This document shows positions 32,851-34,602 of a stretch of 34,602 nt of DNA, one piece after another (position 1 is the stretch's first letter; the number at the start of each line of letters is the position of its first letter). This stretch comes from Nitrospina sp. (GTDB taxonomy: Bacteria; Nitrospinota; Nitrospinia; Nitrospinales; VA-1). A model generated the notes under the pieces. That model worked only from the letters and a program-made list of their open reading frames with translations. It was not told the origin of the DNA and searched no databases. The stretch is from NCBI GenBank assembly GCA_018673915.1, contig JABHBK010000059.1:1-34602 (forward strand), written 5' to 3'. The translations under genes and the position numbers were made by a program.

Positions 32851-34587
32851 ATGATGAATCAGTCACTAAAAACACCTGAAATGAATGAACGCGGATTCAC
32901 CCTGACCGAAGTACTGGTAGGCACCGCCATCTCTTTAGCCCTTCTTGCCTTGATAGCCGGTGTCATTCAATCACAGGGAGACACCTTCTCGAGACAGAGC
33001 CAGTTGGGCCAAATGCAGGCCAACGGCAGGGGAGCGACTGACTTTGTCACTCGCAGTGTCCAGAACGCGGGATTCAATGTTACCCGTGGGAAAAGGTTTC
33101 TGGCGGCTTCCGATCATTACATCACCATGGTGTACGATGAAGATAATGACGGAGTGATTCAAAATGATGAGGTGCTGACTTATGCCGTCTCCGATCCGAC
33201 AGGCGCTAACAACGAGACCTTTACCATCTCTCCATTTTTCGATGAAGATGGTGACGATGATGTTGCCAGCACGGAAACTCGGGATTACTTAATTTCTCTG
33301 GCCATAACGGGTCCCCCGTTTCAGTTTTACCTCATCACTCCCAATAACTCAGACAGTGGTGTCGTGCAAAACAAAGTGGCTCGAGATATCGATAATATCG
33401 TCTTCCGCTATTATGATAAGGATGGAGATGCTTTACCAGAAGGGGTAACGGTTGATGGAAATGGAGACCCCGTTCCTCCTTATGTCATTCCTGCAGATGA
33501 ATTGAACGATATCCGCAAAGTTGAAATGGATATCACTGCACTGTCGAAAGATGAAGACCCGAATGATGAATACCTGAACAGTGGCGCTTATTTATCGGGC
33601 AGTGTCGCCGCCGTCGCAGGCGGAACCACTGCCTTCAGCGACCACTTTCATCGAGAAACCTTTTCAGCAGTCACTTCACCGAGAAACCTGGTTACCGCTC
33701 CCTGGGGAAAAATTTCATTAGCTGCCGATCCCACTCCTGTCAGTTGCCCCGACGACTCGACCACTATTACGGCGAGTGTCGTGGATTCGGAAGGGGAAGG
33801 TGTCGACTCCGGCGTTTCGGTCACTTTTAACACCAGTGATGGCACGGTCAGCCCTGAATCAAATTCGACCGTTGGATCGGGGAACGCCACTACCACCCTG
33901 ACTTACGATTGGTCGTCTCCCAGTATTACTGTAACTCTTTCTGCCAGCGCTCTCATTGATGTAGACGGAGAAGATTATCCCGTGTTCAACGCCATTCCGG
34001 TTTCTTTTGAATCGGGCACAGGAATTTTCACGGATGATTTTTCCGATGGGGACAGCGATGGATGGACCGAAACGGGAGGTGCCAACTGGAATGTCGCATC
34101 TGAACAGTATAAAACCGCATCCAACAATGAGGCCTATTCCTCAAATGGTTGCGCCGCCTGGCAGGATTACGAAGCCCAGGTGGAAATCAAGCGCAACGGA
34201 TCATTGAGCGCAGCCGAACATGTAGGCCTTGCCCTGAGATATCAGGACTCGGATCAGTATTATATGGCAAAAATTTCCTGCTCAACCAATTGTGGAGGCA
34301 GCCCCAACGATGACCAATATGTTTTAGAGCTGGTGAAGAATGATACCGCCGAAACCACTTTAGTCAGTTCAGCCGCCTTTGACTTTGATAACAACGAATA
34401 TTATACCTTAAAGGCCAGTGTCGTCGGGGATGATCTCAGCGCAAAGTTCTGGCAAACGAGCACTACGGAACCCGCAGATTACGACATCACCACAGTCGAC
34501 ACAACCCATACTCAGGGTCAAATTGCATTAATCACCGCTACCAGTAGCACAACATACGACAATGTTTCTGTCACTCCTTCATCCTGA
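32851..34587 (+). CDS. pilW: PilW-like minor pilin with Ig-like and LamG-like C-terminal extension
   Basis: A 578-residue protein. The prepilin end is ERG|FTLTEVLVG (Gly15/Phe16, Glu20 as Glu+5), followed by a PilW-type domain to about residue 280. Residues 96-107 (DEDNDGVIQNDE) match the 12-position EF-hand loop exactly; a second, less perfect one (DEDGDDDVASTE) and a DKDGD motif follow. About 290-385 reads as a bacterial Ig-like/invasin domain (ITASVVDSEGEGVDSGVSVTF), and about 392-575 as a LamG/concanavalin-like jelly roll (DDFSDGDSDGW, ALRYQDSDQYYMAKI). Ordinary PilW lacks these additions. ATG at 32851 has GAGG upstream. The stop is at 34585-34587; PilY1, usually next, would lie beyond the window. 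Confidence 0.82.
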   Translation: MMNQSLKTPEMNERGFTLTEVLVGTAISLALLALIAGVIQSQGDTFSRQSQLGQMQANGRGATDFVTRSVQNAGFNVTRGKRFLAASDHYITMVYDEDNDGVIQNDEVLTYAVSDPTGANNETFTISPFFDEDGDDDVASTETRDYLISLAITGPPFQFYLITPNNSDSGVVQNKVARDIDNIVFRYYDKDGDALPEGVTVDGNGDPVPPYVIPADELNDIRKVEMDITALSKDEDPNDEYLNSGAYLSGSVAAVAGGTTAFSDHFHRETFSAVTSPRNLVTAPWGKISLAADPTPVSCPDDSTTITASVVDSEGEGVDSGVSVTFNTSDGTVSPESNSTVGSGNATTTLTYDWSSPSITVTLSASALIDVDGEDYPVFNAIPVSFESGTGIFTDDFSDGDSDGWTETGGANWNVASEQYKTASNNEAYSSNGCAAWQDYEAQVEIKRNGSLSAAEHVGLALRYQDSDQYYMAKISCSTNCGGSPNDDQYVLELVKNDTAETTLVSSAAFDFDNNEYYTLKASVVGDDLSAKFWQTSTTEPADYDITTVDTTHTQGQIALITATSSTTYDNVSVTPSS

Positions 34588-34602
34588 AGTGACCCCATTG
34601 AG

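Overview
The window comes from a Gram-negative bacterial chromosome of about 45-50% GC. Outer-membrane features are clear: an autotransporter, several exported or lipid-anchored proteins and a type IV minor pilin operon. Gene content resembles the deltaproteobacteria/Nitrospinota type of genome; that placement is inference from gene style and order, not from a marker phylogeny. No rRNA or tRNA gene was recognised.

Layout, left to right. (1) 1-1800: the tail of a SUI1/YciH-like translation factor, an AT-rich unrecognised membrane protein gene bracketed by 17-base direct repeats, and a glyoxalase I gene. (2) 1.9-6.5 kb, minus strand: a MEMO family protein, protein-L-isoaspartate methyltransferase, a small GTG-started unknown, a MoeB-rhodanese fusion and a class I/II aminotransferase. 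(3) 6.5-11.6 kb, plus strand: a YbbA/YbbP-like ABC exporter pair and a TMTC-like membrane/TPR protein. (4) 11.7-19 kb: recJ and rnhB (minus), an M48 lipoprotein protease with a probable leaderless promoter (plus), then a lipoprotein-like hydrolase and a 1016-residue autotransporter (minus) with 92-residue passenger repeats. (5) 19.3-23.7 kb, minus: the translation operon ffh-rpsP-khpA-rimM-trmD-SPOUT methyltransferase-rplS, closed by a strong terminator and with TTG starts at three genes. (6) 23.8-27.5 kb: queC, a His/Met-rich small exported protein, a pteridine-reductase-like SDR, a MogA/MoaB protein and an RluD-type pseudouridine synthase. (7) 27.5-28.5 kb: a gene-free, AT-rich stretch holding five DnaA-box-like 9-mers, three within 34 bases, a candidate replication origin. 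(8) 28.5-29.4 kb, minus: a YchJ-like SEC-C protein and a 51-residue unknown. (9) 29.8-34.6 kb, plus: a minor pilin operon (GspH/FimT-, PilV-, PilX- and PilW-like). The PilW-like protein carries an unusual C-terminal Ig-like plus LamG-like extension, and EF-hand-like calcium loops occur in several of the pilins.

The points most worth a second look are the candidate origin, the adhesin-like PilW with calcium-loop motifs across the pilin operon, and a dispersed hairpin-headed 52-base repeat found directly after two unrelated stop codons.
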